In this document: positions 9,852-19,448 of the stretch, piece by piece
Position numbering within the stretch: position 1 is the first letter of the stretch
How the letters are laid out: the number at the start of each line of letters is the position of its first letter
DNA from: an uncultured Polaribacter sp.
GTDB lineage: Bacteria; Bacteroidota; Bacteroidia; Flavobacteriales; Flavobacteriaceae
Reading direction: 5' to 3'
Assembly (NCBI GenBank): GCA_913020555.1
Contig: CAJWAC010000001.1
Location: 62,001 to 126,000 of the forward strand
Length of the DNA: 64,000 bases
The notes under the pieces: model-generated
Seen by the model: only the letters and a program-made list of their open reading frames with translations
Databases searched by the model: none
Told to the model about the DNA's origin: nothing
Position numbers and translations under genes: made by a program

Positions 9852-9859
9852 CAAAGATA
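9852..9859 (-). promoter_or_regulatory. -7 element of the hmgA promoter
   Basis: TATCTTTG on the reverse strand fits the Bacteroidetes TAnnTTTG element. It would give hmgA a leader of roughly 150-160 nt, which contains a 7-bp hairpin (AATTTCG 9734-9740 with CGAAATT 9750-9756). A -33 TTG is not evident. Confidence 0.5.
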
Positions 9860-9899
9860 CAAAAAGAGAAGTAGAATTATAAACTTGATTGGCTGGTAT

Positions 9900-9934
9900 A
9901 AAAAAACCGAAACAAATTTGTTTCGGTTTTTTTT
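9900..9934 (-). terminator. Terminator of the ferritin gene
   Basis: AACCGAAACAAATTTGTTTCGGTT (9905-9928) is a perfect palindrome flanked by an A-run (9900-9906) and a T-run (9927-9934), so it can end transcription on either strand. It lies 17 bp after the ferritin stop. Confidence 0.9.
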
Positions 9935-9950
9935 ATAATTGAGATTATAG

Positions 9951-10457
9951 TTATTCTTTTGGTAATCTTTCATCAATCATTTTTAATGGCATATCTCCCA
10001 TTAAATCGAAGGTGTCTAAAATTCCTCTTACGACATCTTCTTCTTCAACTTGCTCAGAAACAAACCACTGTAAAAATACTTCCGAAGCAAAATCATTTAA
10101 ACTTCTAGCCAGGCTAAAACATTTATGAATTGAATGAGTTACATGTATTTCTTGATCTAATGTTTTTTCGTAAACTTCGCGTAAACTTTCAAAATCATTG
10201 TTAACAAGTGGTATAGATGGCGAAATTGCAGCACCTCCAGCATCATTCACAAAATTAAAAATCTTCATTCCATGCTCTCTCTCTTCTTCTGCTTGTTTAT
10301 AGAAAAAAGCTTTACTATTTAATAGTTCTCTCTGGTCGCACCACGATGCCATTGCCAAATAAGATGCGGATGCATGCATTTCTAATGCAATTTGATTATT
10401 TAGCATATCCATCACCTTTGGATGAATTGACATTTGTTTTCTTATTGCTGTTTTCAT
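9951..10457 (-). CDS. ftnA: Ferritin
   Basis: Cytoplasmic iron-storage ferritin that oxidises Fe(II) and stores it as mineral in a 24-subunit shell. The 168-residue four-helix protein has the ferroxidase pattern: a Glu in NQIALEMHASASYLAM, the ExxH in EEEREHGMKIF, and late EQVEEED. There is no haem-ligand Met at the bacterioferritin position that I can place, and the overall match is to bacterial ferritin. It has its own promoter (TATTTTTG, 10476-10483 reverse) and a strong terminator, so it is a single-gene unit. Confidence 0.95.
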   Translation of the reverse strand: MKTAIRKQMSIHPKVMDMLNNQIALEMHASASYLAMASWCDQRELLNSKAFFYKQAEEEREHGMKIFNFVNDAGGAAISPSIPLVNNDFESLREVYEKTLDQEIHVTHSIHKCFSLARSLNDFASEVFLQWFVSEQVEEEDVVRGILDTFDLMGDMPLKMIDERLPKE

Positions 10458-10475
10458 AATTTAAAATTTACCATA

Positions 10476-10483
10476 CAAAAATA
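10476..10483 (-). promoter_or_regulatory. -7 element of the ferritin promoter
   Basis: TATTTTTG on the reverse strand, 18 bp before the ATG, fits TAnnTTTG. No obvious iron-regulator box was recognised around it. Confidence 0.5.
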
Positions 10484-10563
10484 CAACAAAATCAACATGG
10501 TCGAGGAGTGTCTCCAAAATTTAAATACAGTCTAAATAAAAGTAAATGAGTAATTTAGAACGA

Positions 10564-10851
10564 TTAAAAACTAGAAAAACAATAGTTAATTTCCTCTTTT
10601 AAATCTAAAAGTTTAGGGATTTCAAGAAAGACAAGATGTTTTCTATCCGAGATAAATAATAAGACAAAATTTTCGTTATTGATAAGGCTCTCGAGTTTGT
10701 CCTCTGTCGTTAATTCGTTAACTTTATTTCTCAATTGTAATAACTGAGGAAATGTAAGTTTCATTTTTTTATCATCAATTGTTAAACGATAATTACAAAA
10801 TGAAATTTTTTCAAGTTGAATATTGAATTTTATATCTGCAAATATACTCAC
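10564..10851 (-). CDS. Hypothetical protein, 95 aa
   Basis: Small cytoplasmic protein with no motif I recognise; no signal peptide or membrane segment. The frame starts at GTG (10851) with sequence MSIFADIKFNIQLEKI; the next in-frame ATG (MKLTFPQ) would remove the first third, which has the composition of real coding sequence. TACTTTTG at 10856-10863 (reverse) is so close that the transcript would start at or near the GTG, suggesting an almost leaderless mRNA. It lies between ftnA and a TatA/B-like gene, all on the same strand but with separate promoters. Confidence 0.65.
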   Translation of the reverse strand: MSIFADIKFNIQLEKISFCNYRLTIDDKKMKLTFPQLLQLRNKVNELTTEDKLESLINNENFVLLFISDRKHLVFLEIPKLLDLKEEINYCFSSF

Positions 10852-10915
10852 AATGCAAAAGTAATTATTTATTTAGAATAAATAAATATAAAACAAAGAT
10901 CTTTTCAAGATTCTA

Positions 10916-11197
10916 CTATCTATTTCTTTTTATAGGACCAGTAAATTCATCAATACCTTCTTTAACACCATTAATTTCGCTATTAATATCTTTTACAATA
11001 CTATTATCTATGTTGTGCTCTTTGGAGGTATCATTAATCTCTTTCTTGATATCATTAGTGGCGTCTTTGACTTGTCTCATGCCTTTACCTAATCCTCTAG
11101 CTATGTCTGGAATTTTGTCTGCACCAAAAACCATAATCACAATTAACATAATTACAAAGATTTCTGGAGCTCCAATAAATAAATATAATGTACTCAT
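10916..11197 (-). CDS. Twin-arginine translocase TatA/TatB-like protein
   Basis: Small membrane component of the Sec-independent Tat protein exporter. ATG at 11197 gives MSTLYLFIGAPEIFVIM, with the usual N-terminal transmembrane helix, the FGADKIPDIARGLGKGM hinge and amphipathic helix, then an acidic-basic tail; a TTG twelve bases upstream is less likely. It is longer than the second TatA-like protein at 40542 and may be the TatB-like partner, but sequence alone does not settle this. No tatC is adjacent. TATCTTTG (11207-11214 reverse) puts the transcript start only a few bases before the ATG. Confidence 0.88.
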   Translation of the reverse strand: MSTLYLFIGAPEIFVIMLIVIMVFGADKIPDIARGLGKGMRQVKDATNDIKKEINDTSKEHNIDNSIVKDINSEINGVKEGIDEFTGPIKRNR

Positions 11198-11410
11198 AAT
11201 AGTGAACAAAGATAATAGTAATTGTAGAACCCTATTAAATAAAAAATAAAAAATAATTGCTAATAGATATTTAAGTGTATTTTTTTATAACAAAACTCAA
11301 ATTACCATGGTAAACTCCTAATAATTAATTGATATGCATAAAAATTTACATTTTGAAATAGCATCTTAACTAAAATAATTGTATCTTGTAAGTCCCTAAA
11401 ACCCCTCAAT

Positions 11411-11893
11411 ATGACCCCTTTAAAGAAAATTGCATCTCTTGCTCTCATTTTATTGTTGGCACTTTCTTTTAATAAAAAAGAAAATAAAAACGATTTAGAC
11501 TTACTAGTTAGCAATATTGAAACTATTCATAAATTTATAGATTTTCCATGCAAGCCTTCTAGATCTTTTCAACTAGAGGTTGAAACAGATATTACTAAAA
11601 GGATTAGAGGTGCTTACAACATCAATGTAAAAGTATTTGTTATTGAAATAGCTACTGGAGACAAAAAATTAGTTTCTCAAGAAAATTTGCAAGTTAAGAA
11701 GTTCGAAGGATCAATTATATCCAAAGAAAACAACACTAATTACAAAACTTCTAAATTACCAAATGGTGATCTAATCTTGGGAGGTTCAGAAAATGCCCCT
11801 TGTGAATTTAACAATCTTATTAAATATGACGCTGTTTATTACAGTTACATAAATGCCACAAACAAACTATTAAACTTAAAAAGATCCATTTAA
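11411..11893 (+). CDS. Hypothetical exported protein, 160 aa
   Basis: Not recognised. The N-terminus MTPLKKIASLALILLLALSF is a likely signal peptide or anchor, followed by a soluble domain with alternating strands and two cysteines that could pair (FPCKPS and NAPCEF). It is a lone plus-strand gene between the reverse-strand tat gene and the helicase, without detectable partners. Codon use is like its neighbours, so I take it as a real gene, function unknown. Confidence 0.65.
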   Translation: MTPLKKIASLALILLLALSFNKKENKNDLDLLVSNIETIHKFIDFPCKPSRSFQLEVETDITKRIRGAYNINVKVFVIEIATGDKKLVSQENLQVKKFEGSIISKENNTNYKTSKLPNGDLILGGSENAPCEFNNLIKYDAVYYSYINATNKLLNLKRSI

Positions 11894-12035
11894 AAATCTT
11901 TTCAGCTTATTTTTCTATAATCAGAAACCTATTTTAGATTCTTCTCGGTGCCATATTAGTGTAAACAAAATTAAATAGTTTTAGATTTTTAATTAAGATT
12001 TTTTTTGATTGTTTATATTGCGTCAAAAAGCTACA

Positions 12036-14438
12036 ATGCCTAAAAATCCTGAGTTAGAACTTGCTGTCCAATTTATTGAAAAAACAAATAGAAACCTTTT
12101 TATTACTGGAAAAGCTGGAACAGGAAAAACAACTTTTTTACATAAAGTTAAAAATGAATCTCTAAAAAGAATGGTTATTGTAGCTCCTACAGGAGTTGCT
12201 GCAATTAATGCAAAAGGAGTAACAATTCATTCCTTTTTTCAAATGCCTTTCGGTCCAATTTTACCCAATCAAACTCATAATGGTCAACAACAACGCCGTT
12301 ATTCTAAAACAAAAATTGATATTATCAAATCTTTAGATTTGGTAATTATTGATGAAATTTCTATGGTTCGTGCAGATTTGTTAGATGGTATAGATCAAGT
12401 GTTGAGAAGATATAAGGATAGAAATAAAGTTTTTGGTGGTGCGCAAATATTAATGATTGGCGATTTACAACAATTAGCTCCAGTGGTAAAACCAAATGAA
12501 TGGAGTTTACTCAGAAATTATTACGAAACTGTCTATTTTTTTAGCTCTAAAGCCTTTCTAGAGGCCAATGTTGTTTCTATTGAATTAAAACATATCTATA
12601 GACAAAAAAATAAAGATTTTATCACAATTTTAAATGAAATTAGAAGTGATAAATTATCAGAAGCATCAACTAAGATTTTAAATAAAAGATATAATCCAAG
12701 CTTTTCTCCAAAAAATGATGATGGCTATATCACTTTAACCACTCATAACAGAAGAGCAAACACTATCAACCAATCTGAACTCAATAAACTCCATAATAAA
12801 AACTTCTTTTTTGATGCAAAAGTTACAGGAAAGTTCAGTGAAAATTCTTACCCCAATGATGAAAGATTAGCTTTAAAGATTGGAGCGCAAGTCATGTTTA
12901 TTAAAAATGATTCGTCACCAGAAAAAAGATATTTTAACGGAAAAATAGGAATTGTAACAGATATTACGAAAGAAAATGTAACCGTTAAATGCCCAAATGA
13001 GGTAGAAGAAATTGTTACAGAGAGAGAAATGTGGGACAATGTAAATTATTCTATTAATGAAGAAACCAAAGAAATAAAAGAGGATATCATTGGTTCATTT
13101 AAACAAATTCCTTTAAGATTGGCTTGGGCAATTACCATTCACAAAAGTCAAGGATTAACTTTTAATAAAGCTATTATTGATGCAGAAGCTTCTTTTGCGC
13201 ACGGACAAACCTATGTAGCGTTAAGCAGGTGCACGTCTTTGGATGGTTTAGTTTTAAAAACACCAATTACCAGCAGCGCTATAATAAATGATACAACTGT
13301 AACTGAGTTTACAGAAGGTGTTGAAGAAAATCATCCTGATGAAAGTGTATTAAATACATCCGAAAAAGAATTCCAACTCAATTTAATTTCAGAAGTATTT
13401 AATTATAGCCATTTATTATACCCCGCAACACGTTTAATTGATATATTCTACAAAAATAAAAGCTCTATAAAAGGAGATATAATTGACCATTTACAAACCA
13501 TAAAGGATGATGGAATTGTAGCTTTAATGAAAGTTTCTAACGGGTTTAAAATTCAGTTAAGTGCAATTTCAGAAGATAACATACTTCCTGAAAATAGTAC
13601 GTTAGTTCAAGATCGTTTTATAAAAGGAGTAGATTATTTCTTATCAAAAACCATTACTAATATTACACAACCACTATCTAAAGTTTCATTTTTTTCAGAT
13701 AATAAAGCCGTAAAAAAAGACTTTACAAAACAATTTGACAATTTACAGGAAAAACTATCAGAAAAAGTTTTTGTGCTAAAAAAAATGACAGAAAGTTTTA
13801 AAGCGCAAGAATATTTACAAGTAAGAGCTAATGCTGTTTTACAAAAAACAGCACCTAAAAAAAAGGAAAAATTATCCACCAGAAAAGATCCTTTATTGGC
13901 TTTAAAATTAAGAGAATTACGAGATGAAATAAGAATTTCTGAAAATATCCCTGCTTTTCAAATATTTACTCAAGAAACACTGTATGCTATTTGTGATGCT
14001 TTGCCACGATCTGAAAAAGAGCTCTTAAAAGTAAATGGGATGGGTAAAATACGTGTAAAAAAATATGGAAGTGAAATTCTAGAAATTCTAGAAATTTATT
14101 GCAAAGCAAACGGTATTGATAAATTTAACAAACAAAAGAAAGAAGATAAAAAATCGACCAAACAAATTACATTAGAATTATTCAAAACAGGATTATCTCC
14201 TAAAGAAATCGCTAAAGAACGCAGTTTAACATTAAATACTATTCAAAGCCATTTAATGACATTTATACCAATTGGTGATGTGGATATTTTAGAATTGATA
14301 GCACTAAAACGTTATAAAAAAATTATTAACCAAATTGAAGCTGTAGAATTTAAAAACCTCACAGAGTTGAAAGAAAAAGTAGATAAATCTTTTACTTTTA
14401 TGGAATTGCGTATGGTGCTATTATCTATGGAAAAATAA
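12036..14438 (+). CDS. PIF1/RecD-like helicase with HRDC and HTH_40 domains
   Basis: ATP-dependent DNA helicase, probably acting in replication or repair. ATG at 12036 (MPKNPELELAV) is preferred to an upstream TTG. Domains in order: superfamily 1 helicase core with Walker A GKAGTGKTT near residue 25, Walker B VIIDEISM and the late motifs AITIHKSQGLTF and YVALSRC; a linker; an HRDC domain (LRELRDEIRISENIPAFQIF...LLKVNGMGKIRVKKYG); and a C-terminal helix-turn-helix (GLSPKEIAKERSLTLNTIQSHL) of the type found after HRDC in RecQ-like proteins. Such multi-domain PIF1-like helicases are common in Bacteroidetes. It converges with the ClC gene. Confidence 0.92.
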   Translation: MPKNPELELAVQFIEKTNRNLFITGKAGTGKTTFLHKVKNESLKRMVIVAPTGVAAINAKGVTIHSFFQMPFGPILPNQTHNGQQQRRYSKTKIDIIKSLDLVIIDEISMVRADLLDGIDQVLRRYKDRNKVFGGAQILMIGDLQQLAPVVKPNEWSLLRNYYETVYFFSSKAFLEANVVSIELKHIYRQKNKDFITILNEIRSDKLSEASTKILNKRYNPSFSPKNDDGYITLTTHNRRANTINQSELNKLHNKNFFFDAKVTGKFSENSYPNDERLALKIGAQVMFIKNDSSPEKRYFNGKIGIVTDITKENVTVKCPNEVEEIVTEREMWDNVNYSINEETKEIKEDIIGSFKQIPLRLAWAITIHKSQGLTFNKAIIDAEASFAHGQTYVALSRCTSLDGLVLKTPITSSAIINDTTVTEFTEGVEENHPDESVLNTSEKEFQLNLISEVFNYSHLLYPATRLIDIFYKNKSSIKGDIIDHLQTIKDDGIVALMKVSNGFKIQLSAISEDNILPENSTLVQDRFIKGVDYFLSKTITNITQPLSKVSFFSDNKAVKKDFTKQFDNLQEKLSEKVFVLKKMTESFKAQEYLQVRANAVLQKTAPKKKEKLSTRKDPLLALKLRELRDEIRISENIPAFQIFTQETLYAICDALPRSEKELLKVNGMGKIRVKKYGSEILEILEIYCKANGIDKFNKQKKEDKKSTKQITLELFKTGLSPKEIAKERSLTLNTIQSHLMTFIPIGDVDILELIALKRYKKIINQIEAVEFKNLTELKEKVDKSFTFMELRMVLLSMEK

Positions 14439-14464
14439 TTTTTTTAGGTCAAGAAAGCTATCTG

Positions 14465-16246
14465 TTAAGCAGTAACTTCAATTAATTTATTTCTGTAAGC
14501 GGTTAATAATTTTGATTTTGAAATAAAACCTATGTAAATATTCCCTTTAATAACTGGTAAATTCCAAGCGCCACTTTCTTTAAATTTTCGCATTACTTTA
14601 GTTACAGAATCATCATATTGAATCGTTTCTGGAGCTACTTTCATAACGGTTTCTACACGAACACTTTGATACATTTCTGAATCAAACATTATTGGTCGAA
14701 TGTCGTCTAACAAAACAATACCCAAAAAATGATGTTTTTCATCTATCACAGGAAAAATATTTCTTGTAGATTTTGCTACTGCTTTTTTTAGCATATCACC
14801 CAATAACATATCTGGATGTACTACTTTAAAATTAGTTTCAATTAATTGACTAATTTGCATCATCATTAACACATTTTTATCCTTATTATGTGTAATTAAT
14901 TCTCCTCTTTGAGCTAGTTTATAGGTATAAATTGAATTTGAAATAAAGTACTTGGTAAAAGCAAAAGAAATGGCTGCCACTAACATTAATGGCACAAATA
15001 AATCATAACCTCCGGTAATTTCTGCAATTAAAAAAATGGCTGTTAAAGGTGCGTGTAAAACACCGGCCATTAAACCTGTCATGCCAATTAACGTAAAATT
15101 AGCCTCAGAAACTTGAAAACCCAAACCCAAGTTATTAATGATTTTAGCAAAGGCATTTCCTAACGCACTTCCCATAACCAAAGTAGGAATAAAAATTCCT
15201 CCAACACCTCCAGCAGCAAAAGTTGTACTCATGGCTATTGCCTTAAAAAAAGTAATTAATAATAGCAGCATAATTACAATCCAAATATTGGTTTCATTAA
15301 AAGAAAACGGTGTGTTTCCAATAGCTTCAATATGATTTCCTTTTAGCAAATTATTTATTAATCCATAACCTTCACCATATAAAGAAGGCATCAAAAATAA
15401 AATAAAACCAATAACAAGACTGCCAATTATTAAACGCGTAAAACGCTTTTCAAAGCGATGAAAAAACTTACGAATAGAAAAGTAAATGAATGAAAAATAT
15501 ACAGAGACTATTCCTGTAAAAACTCCAAATATAACATAAAAACCAATGTCATTTATTTGAAATTTATCGTTCAATTCAAAACCCAATAGTACATCTGTAC
15601 CTAAAAAAAGATAAGAAGTTATTATAGCTGCCACAGAAGCCAATAAAAGCGGCACGAGTGACACAAATGCAATATCTAAACTAAATACTTCTAAAGCAAA
15701 AACAATCCCTGCAATTGGCGCTTTAAACATAGAGGACATTGCTCCTGCAGTTGCGCAACCAATTAATAGCATTCTGGTTTTGGTATTCATGTGGAATAAC
15801 TGAGAAGTGTAAGAAGCCAAAGCTGTTCCTGCACTTACTGCTGGCCCCTGCAACCCAACAGAACCTCCAAAACCGACTGTAATTGGTGCTGTAATTAAAG
15901 AAGCAAAAATATTATATTTTGGTATGATTCCTTTTCGTTTAGAAATGGCATAAAGTGTTGTTGAAATACCGTGACCAATATGTTTTTTTAACCATTTTTT
16001 TTTGATTATTGTTACAACAAACAAGCCAATAATAGGAAAAATAAAATATAAAGAGTTTTGAAATTTTTTAAAAAAATCGATGGATAAAAGTAATTGAATA
16101 TAGTGTGTGAAATTTTTAAGTAAAACTGTTCCTATTCCTGCTAAAAAACCCACTAAAATACTTAATACATAAACAAACTGACGCTCAGAGATATTTTTAT
16201 ATCTCCAGAGTAAAATGCGTTTTAAATATTTGTTTTTTGTTGGCAT
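14465..16246 (-). CDS. ClC family chloride channel/transporter with two CBS domains
   Basis: Membrane protein moving chloride or a related anion. The first 430 residues have about a dozen membrane helices and the ClC signatures, including VGFGGSVGLQGPAVSAG and AAGGVGGIFIPTLVMG. Two CBS domains (residues about 465-590) probably sense adenine nucleotides. The gating-glutamate position, GREGP in E. coli ClC, is Gln133 here (GLQGP), and the internal proton glutamate aligns with Val187 (FALEVF). Both changes fit a passive, uncoupled anion pathway instead of a proton exchanger. It stands alone on the reverse strand and converges with the helicase gene. Confidence 0.93.
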   Translation of the reverse strand: MPTKNKYLKRILLWRYKNISERQFVYVLSILVGFLAGIGTVLLKNFTHYIQLLLSIDFFKKFQNSLYFIFPIIGLFVVTIIKKKWLKKHIGHGISTTLYAISKRKGIIPKYNIFASLITAPITVGFGGSVGLQGPAVSAGTALASYTSQLFHMNTKTRMLLIGCATAGAMSSMFKAPIAGIVFALEVFSLDIAFVSLVPLLLASVAAIITSYLFLGTDVLLGFELNDKFQINDIGFYVIFGVFTGIVSVYFSFIYFSIRKFFHRFEKRFTRLIIGSLVIGFILFLMPSLYGEGYGLINNLLKGNHIEAIGNTPFSFNETNIWIVIMLLLLITFFKAIAMSTTFAAGGVGGIFIPTLVMGSALGNAFAKIINNLGLGFQVSEANFTLIGMTGLMAGVLHAPLTAIFLIAEITGGYDLFVPLMLVAAISFAFTKYFISNSIYTYKLAQRGELITHNKDKNVLMMMQISQLIETNFKVVHPDMLLGDMLKKAVAKSTRNIFPVIDEKHHFLGIVLLDDIRPIMFDSEMYQSVRVETVMKVAPETIQYDDSVTKVMRKFKESGAWNLPVIKGNIYIGFISKSKLLTAYRNKLIEVTA

Positions 16247-16348
16247 TTTTTAAGATTATTATTGCAATTCAAGCCTTTCACTTGGTGCTGCATTCTATTA
16301 ATTCTAAATATAGATTACTTCTTAATTCTTCTTAGTAAAGATGATTTT

Positions 16349-17053
16349 CTATTTTGTTGATAAAATATCAGTACCTAAATATTTATCATCTTTATTGTAA
16401 TACCAAACTCTCTTTTTTGGCATTTTTACACCATTAATAATTTCTAAACCTGATAATAAAATATACTCTCCACTATCTTTGGCTTCTTTAAAAAATTGAT
16501 ACACCTCCATAGCATAGGTTTTTGGGTTGAAATAAAAATACCAAGTATCTTTCCCTATTTCTTTGTTATAAGTTACTTTCAAAATAAGATACTCCTTCCC
16601 TTTAAAATTTCCTTTTTCCACTTTTTGATGAATAATTGTGCCGTCATCTTTCAACTTCATGGGTAAACCATATAAATACGTATAGTAATTTTTGTAAAGA
16701 TTTGCTCTTTCTTTATTTAAATTATATTTCTTTTTTATTTCCTCTGGTGGATTTTCATCACCATTAAAACTGGTTTTAAACTCATTTTTTGAGAGCGTAA
16801 AGTTTGTAATTATTGTATCTCTTTTAGCAGTGACAGAAAAATATTCTTTAGGTAAATTAATCTTGATTTCACTTTTTCTCAGAGCATTTTTTGGAGTTTC
16901 CATCGTTACTAGTAATTCTCCTTGAAAAGTTGCCCAATTGTTATTTGGATCATGAAATTGAATTGCTTTATCTAATAATTCTTTACCAGTGATTTCTTGT
17001 GAAAATGAAATAATTGATGAAAAAAGCAATAAAAGTGTGGTTAGATTTTTCAT
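16349..17053 (-). CDS. DUF6503-like exported protein
   Basis: Exported protein of 234 residues; the N-terminus MKNLTTLLLLFSSIISFSQ is a signal peptide. The body resembles a Bacteroidetes outer-membrane-lipoprotein-carrier-like fold with repeated amphipathic strands (GELLVTMETPKN, WYFYFNPKTYAMEVYQF), which I would place in the DUF6503 family from memory. Role unknown. It follows aspS on the same strand, but the aspS terminator lies in the 45-bp gap. Confidence 0.72.
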   Translation of the reverse strand: MKNLTTLLLLFSSIISFSQEITGKELLDKAIQFHDPNNNWATFQGELLVTMETPKNALRKSEIKINLPKEYFSVTAKRDTIITNFTLSKNEFKTSFNGDENPPEEIKKKYNLNKERANLYKNYYTYLYGLPMKLKDDGTIIHQKVEKGNFKGKEYLILKVTYNKEIGKDTWYFYFNPKTYAMEVYQFFKEAKDSGEYILLSGLEIINGVKMPKKRVWYYNKDDKYLGTDILSTK

Positions 17054-17070
17054 ACATTAAAGGTAAAAAA

Positions 17071-17092
17071 AAATCCTGCTTTCGCAGGATTT
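17071..17092 (-). terminator. Terminator of aspS
   Basis: Nine-bp stem AAATCCTGC (17071-17079) and GCAGGATTT (17084-17092). Read on the reverse strand the loop is GAAA, a stable GNRA tetraloop, and a T-run follows. It sits immediately after the aspS stop. Confidence 0.9.
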
Positions 17093-17098
17093 TAAAAT

Positions 17099-18853
17099 TT
17101 ATTCTTGAATATCTAGTTTCAAACTTAATTCTTTTAGCTGATCGTCATCAATAAATGCAGGTGCATCAATCATAACATCTCTACCCGAGTTATTTTTAGG
17201 AAATGCAATAAAATCTCGAATAGTTTCTTGTCCTCCTAAAATAGCAACCAACCTATCTAAACCAAAAGCCAAACCTCCATGAGGAGGTGCTCCATACTCA
17301 AAAGCATCCATTAAGAAACCAAATTGAGCTTTTGCTTCTTCTTCAGAAAAACCTAAATGTTTTAACATGGTTGCTTGAATTTGTTTATCATGAATTCTAA
17401 TAGAACCTCCTCCAATTTCATTTCCATTTAAAACCAAATCATACGCATTTGCTTTTACTTCTCCAGGTTTAGAATCTAATAATTCTAACTGACCAGGTTT
17501 TGGTGATGTAAATGGATGGTGCATTGCATGATAATGACCCGTTTCTTCATCTAACTCTAACAATGGGAAATCAATTACCCAAAGTGGAGCAAACACTTTT
17601 GGGTCTCTTAACCCTAATCGCTCTGCCAATTCCATACGTAATGCAGACATTTGTGCTCTTACTTTATTAGTTTCACCAGATAAAACACAAACTAAATCAC
17701 CAGGTTTTGCCCCTGTAACCTCAGCCCATTTTGCTAAATCTTCTTGATTGTAAAATTTATCAACAGAACTTTTAAAAGTACCGTCTTCATTAACTCTGCA
17801 ATAAATCATCCCTAAGGCACCTACTTGTGGTCTTTTAACCCATTTAATTAGGTTGTCAATTTCTTTTCTAGTATACTTATTGCCTCCAGGAACAGCAATA
17901 CCAATTACCAATTCTGCGTTGTTGAAAACTCCAAAATCTTTATGTTGAGTTACTGCATTTAAGTCGCCAAATTCCATTCCAAAACGAATATCTGGTTTAT
18001 CATTTCCATACAAACGCATAGCATCATCAAACAACATTCTTGGGAATTTATCGACCTCTACATTATTAATTTCTTTTAATAAGTGACGTGTTAATCCTTC
18101 AAAAATATTTAAGATATCTTCTTGCTCAACAAACGCCATTTCACAGTCAATTTGTGTAAATTCTGGTTGTCTGTCAGCACGTAAATCTTCGTCTCTAAAA
18201 CATTTTACAATTTGGAAATATTTATCCATTCCACCAACCATTAATAGTTGTTTGAAGGTTTGTGGACTTTGTGGTAATGCATAAAACTGCCCTTCATTCA
18301 TTCTAGAAGGAACTACAAAATCTCTTGCGCCTTCTGGCGTAGATTTTATTAAATATGGAGTTTCTACTTCTATAAATTCTTGATCAGACAAGTATTTACG
18401 AACTTCCATTGCTACTTTATGACGAAAAATCAAACTATCTTTTACTGGATTTCTTCTAATGTCCAAATATCTATATTTCATTCGGATATCTTCTCCACCA
18501 TCAGTTTCATCTTCAATAGTAAAAGGTGGTAATTTGGCTTCATTTAAAATTGTCATTTCAGACACTAAAACTTCAATTTCTCCAGTAGGAATATTTTTGT
18601 TTTTAGATTCTCGCTCAATCACAGTTCCTTTAACTTGAATCACAAATTCTCTACCTAGAGATTTTGCTTTTTCCATCATTTCTTTTGGAGTGCGCTCTTC
18701 ATCAAAAATTAATTGCGTAATTCCATATCGGTCTCTTAAATCAACCCAAATCATAAAGCCTTTATCACGACTTTTTTGAACCCAACCAGACAATGTTACT
18801 TCTGAATTAATGTGTGATGCTCTTAATTGACCACAAGAATGACTTCTGTACAT
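17099..18853 (-). CDS. aspS: Aspartate--tRNA ligase
   Basis: Charges tRNA-Asp (class II synthetase). The 584-residue bacterial-type protein has the N-terminal OB anticodon-binding domain ([28 protein letters not shown]), motif 2 ([21 protein letters not shown]), the bacterial GAD insertion domain and motif 3 ([15 protein letters not shown]). Length matches the bacterial family. A -7-like TAATTTTG lies at 18874-18881 on the reverse strand, and the gene ends in its own terminator. Confidence 0.98.
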   Translation of the reverse strand: MYRSHSCGQLRASHINSEVTLSGWVQKSRDKGFMIWVDLRDRYGITQLIFDEERTPKEMMEKAKSLGREFVIQVKGTVIERESKNKNIPTGEIEVLVSEMTILNEAKLPPFTIEDETDGGEDIRMKYRYLDIRRNPVKDSLIFRHKVAMEVRKYLSDQEFIEVETPYLIKSTPEGARDFVVPSRMNEGQFYALPQSPQTFKQLLMVGGMDKYFQIVKCFRDEDLRADRQPEFTQIDCEMAFVEQEDILNIFEGLTRHLLKEINNVEVDKFPRMLFDDAMRLYGNDKPDIRFGMEFGDLNAVTQHKDFGVFNNAELVIGIAVPGGNKYTRKEIDNLIKWVKRPQVGALGMIYCRVNEDGTFKSSVDKFYNQEDLAKWAEVTGAKPGDLVCVLSGETNKVRAQMSALRMELAERLGLRDPKVFAPLWVIDFPLLELDEETGHYHAMHHPFTSPKPGQLELLDSKPGEVKANAYDLVLNGNEIGGGSIRIHDKQIQATMLKHLGFSEEEAKAQFGFLMDAFEYGAPPHGGLAFGLDRLVAILGGQETIRDFIAFPKNNSGRDVMIDAPAFIDDDQLKELSLKLDIQE

Positions 18854-18941
18854 TTCATCTAAAATTTAGGGGACAAAATTAATCAAATTTAAAAGAAATC
18901 CGAATAGTTTTATAAGTTGATTTATAACAGTAATTTATTTG

Positions 18942-18949
18942 TAAATTTG
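18942..18949 (+). promoter_or_regulatory. Possible -7 element of the cupin gene
   Basis: TAAATTTG fits TAnnTTTG and ends only five bases before the ATG at 18955. If used, the mRNA would be leaderless. A second candidate, TTTATTTG, overlaps just upstream and fits less well. Confidence 0.35.
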
Positions 18950-18954
18950 ATATT

Positions 18955-19314
18955 ATGAGCGTAATTAATATTCAAAAAAAATTTAACTTATTTCAAGATC
19001 ACTGGTCGCCAAAGAAAATTGGAGAATTAAATGGACAGCAAATTTTATTGGCAAAAATAAAAGGAGAATTCATTTTTCATAAACATGAAAATGAAGATGA
19101 GTTATTTTTAGTAAAAAAGGGGGTTTTAGAAATGCATCTGCGTGATGAAATTATCACTATAAATGAAGGTGAATTTTATATTGTACAAAAAGGAATAGAG
19201 CACAAACCTGTTGCTAAAGAGGAAGTGCATATATTATTGTTTGAACCGCTTTCTATAAAACATACTGGAAACGTTGTTGCAGATATTACTGTGGAAACCT
19301 ACGAATCTATTTAG
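18955..19314 (+). CDS. Single-domain cupin protein
   Basis: Small beta-barrel protein of 119 residues. The cupin metal-site motifs are visible: FHKHENEDELFLVKKG (two His and a Glu) and the later IVQKGIEHKPVA with another His. Substrate unknown; small cupins of this type range from sugar isomerases to regulators. It lies divergent from aspS and about 130 bp ahead of rsmI. The gap to rsmI has a TTTTGCTAGCAAAA palindrome (19325-19338) but no gene. Confidence 0.85.
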   Translation: MSVINIQKKFNLFQDHWSPKKIGELNGQQILLAKIKGEFIFHKHENEDELFLVKKGVLEMHLRDEIITINEGEFYIVQKGIEHKPVAKEEVHILLFEPLSIKHTGNVVADITVETYESI

Positions 19315-19448
19315 AATGAACTGCTTTTGCTAGCAAAACTCCTTTACATTTTTTTAAATCAAAAGATTTTTCTCTTATAATAGAAAATAAAGCTACGATT
19401 AATGAGGTAGAAATTACTAATTTTGAAACGTTATCAATAAGATAAAAA

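Noticed and set aside
19325-19338. Palindrome TTTTGCTAGCAAAA after the cupin gene
   Set aside because: It has no loop and no T-tract, and is short for an AT-rich genome; nothing ties it to a function.
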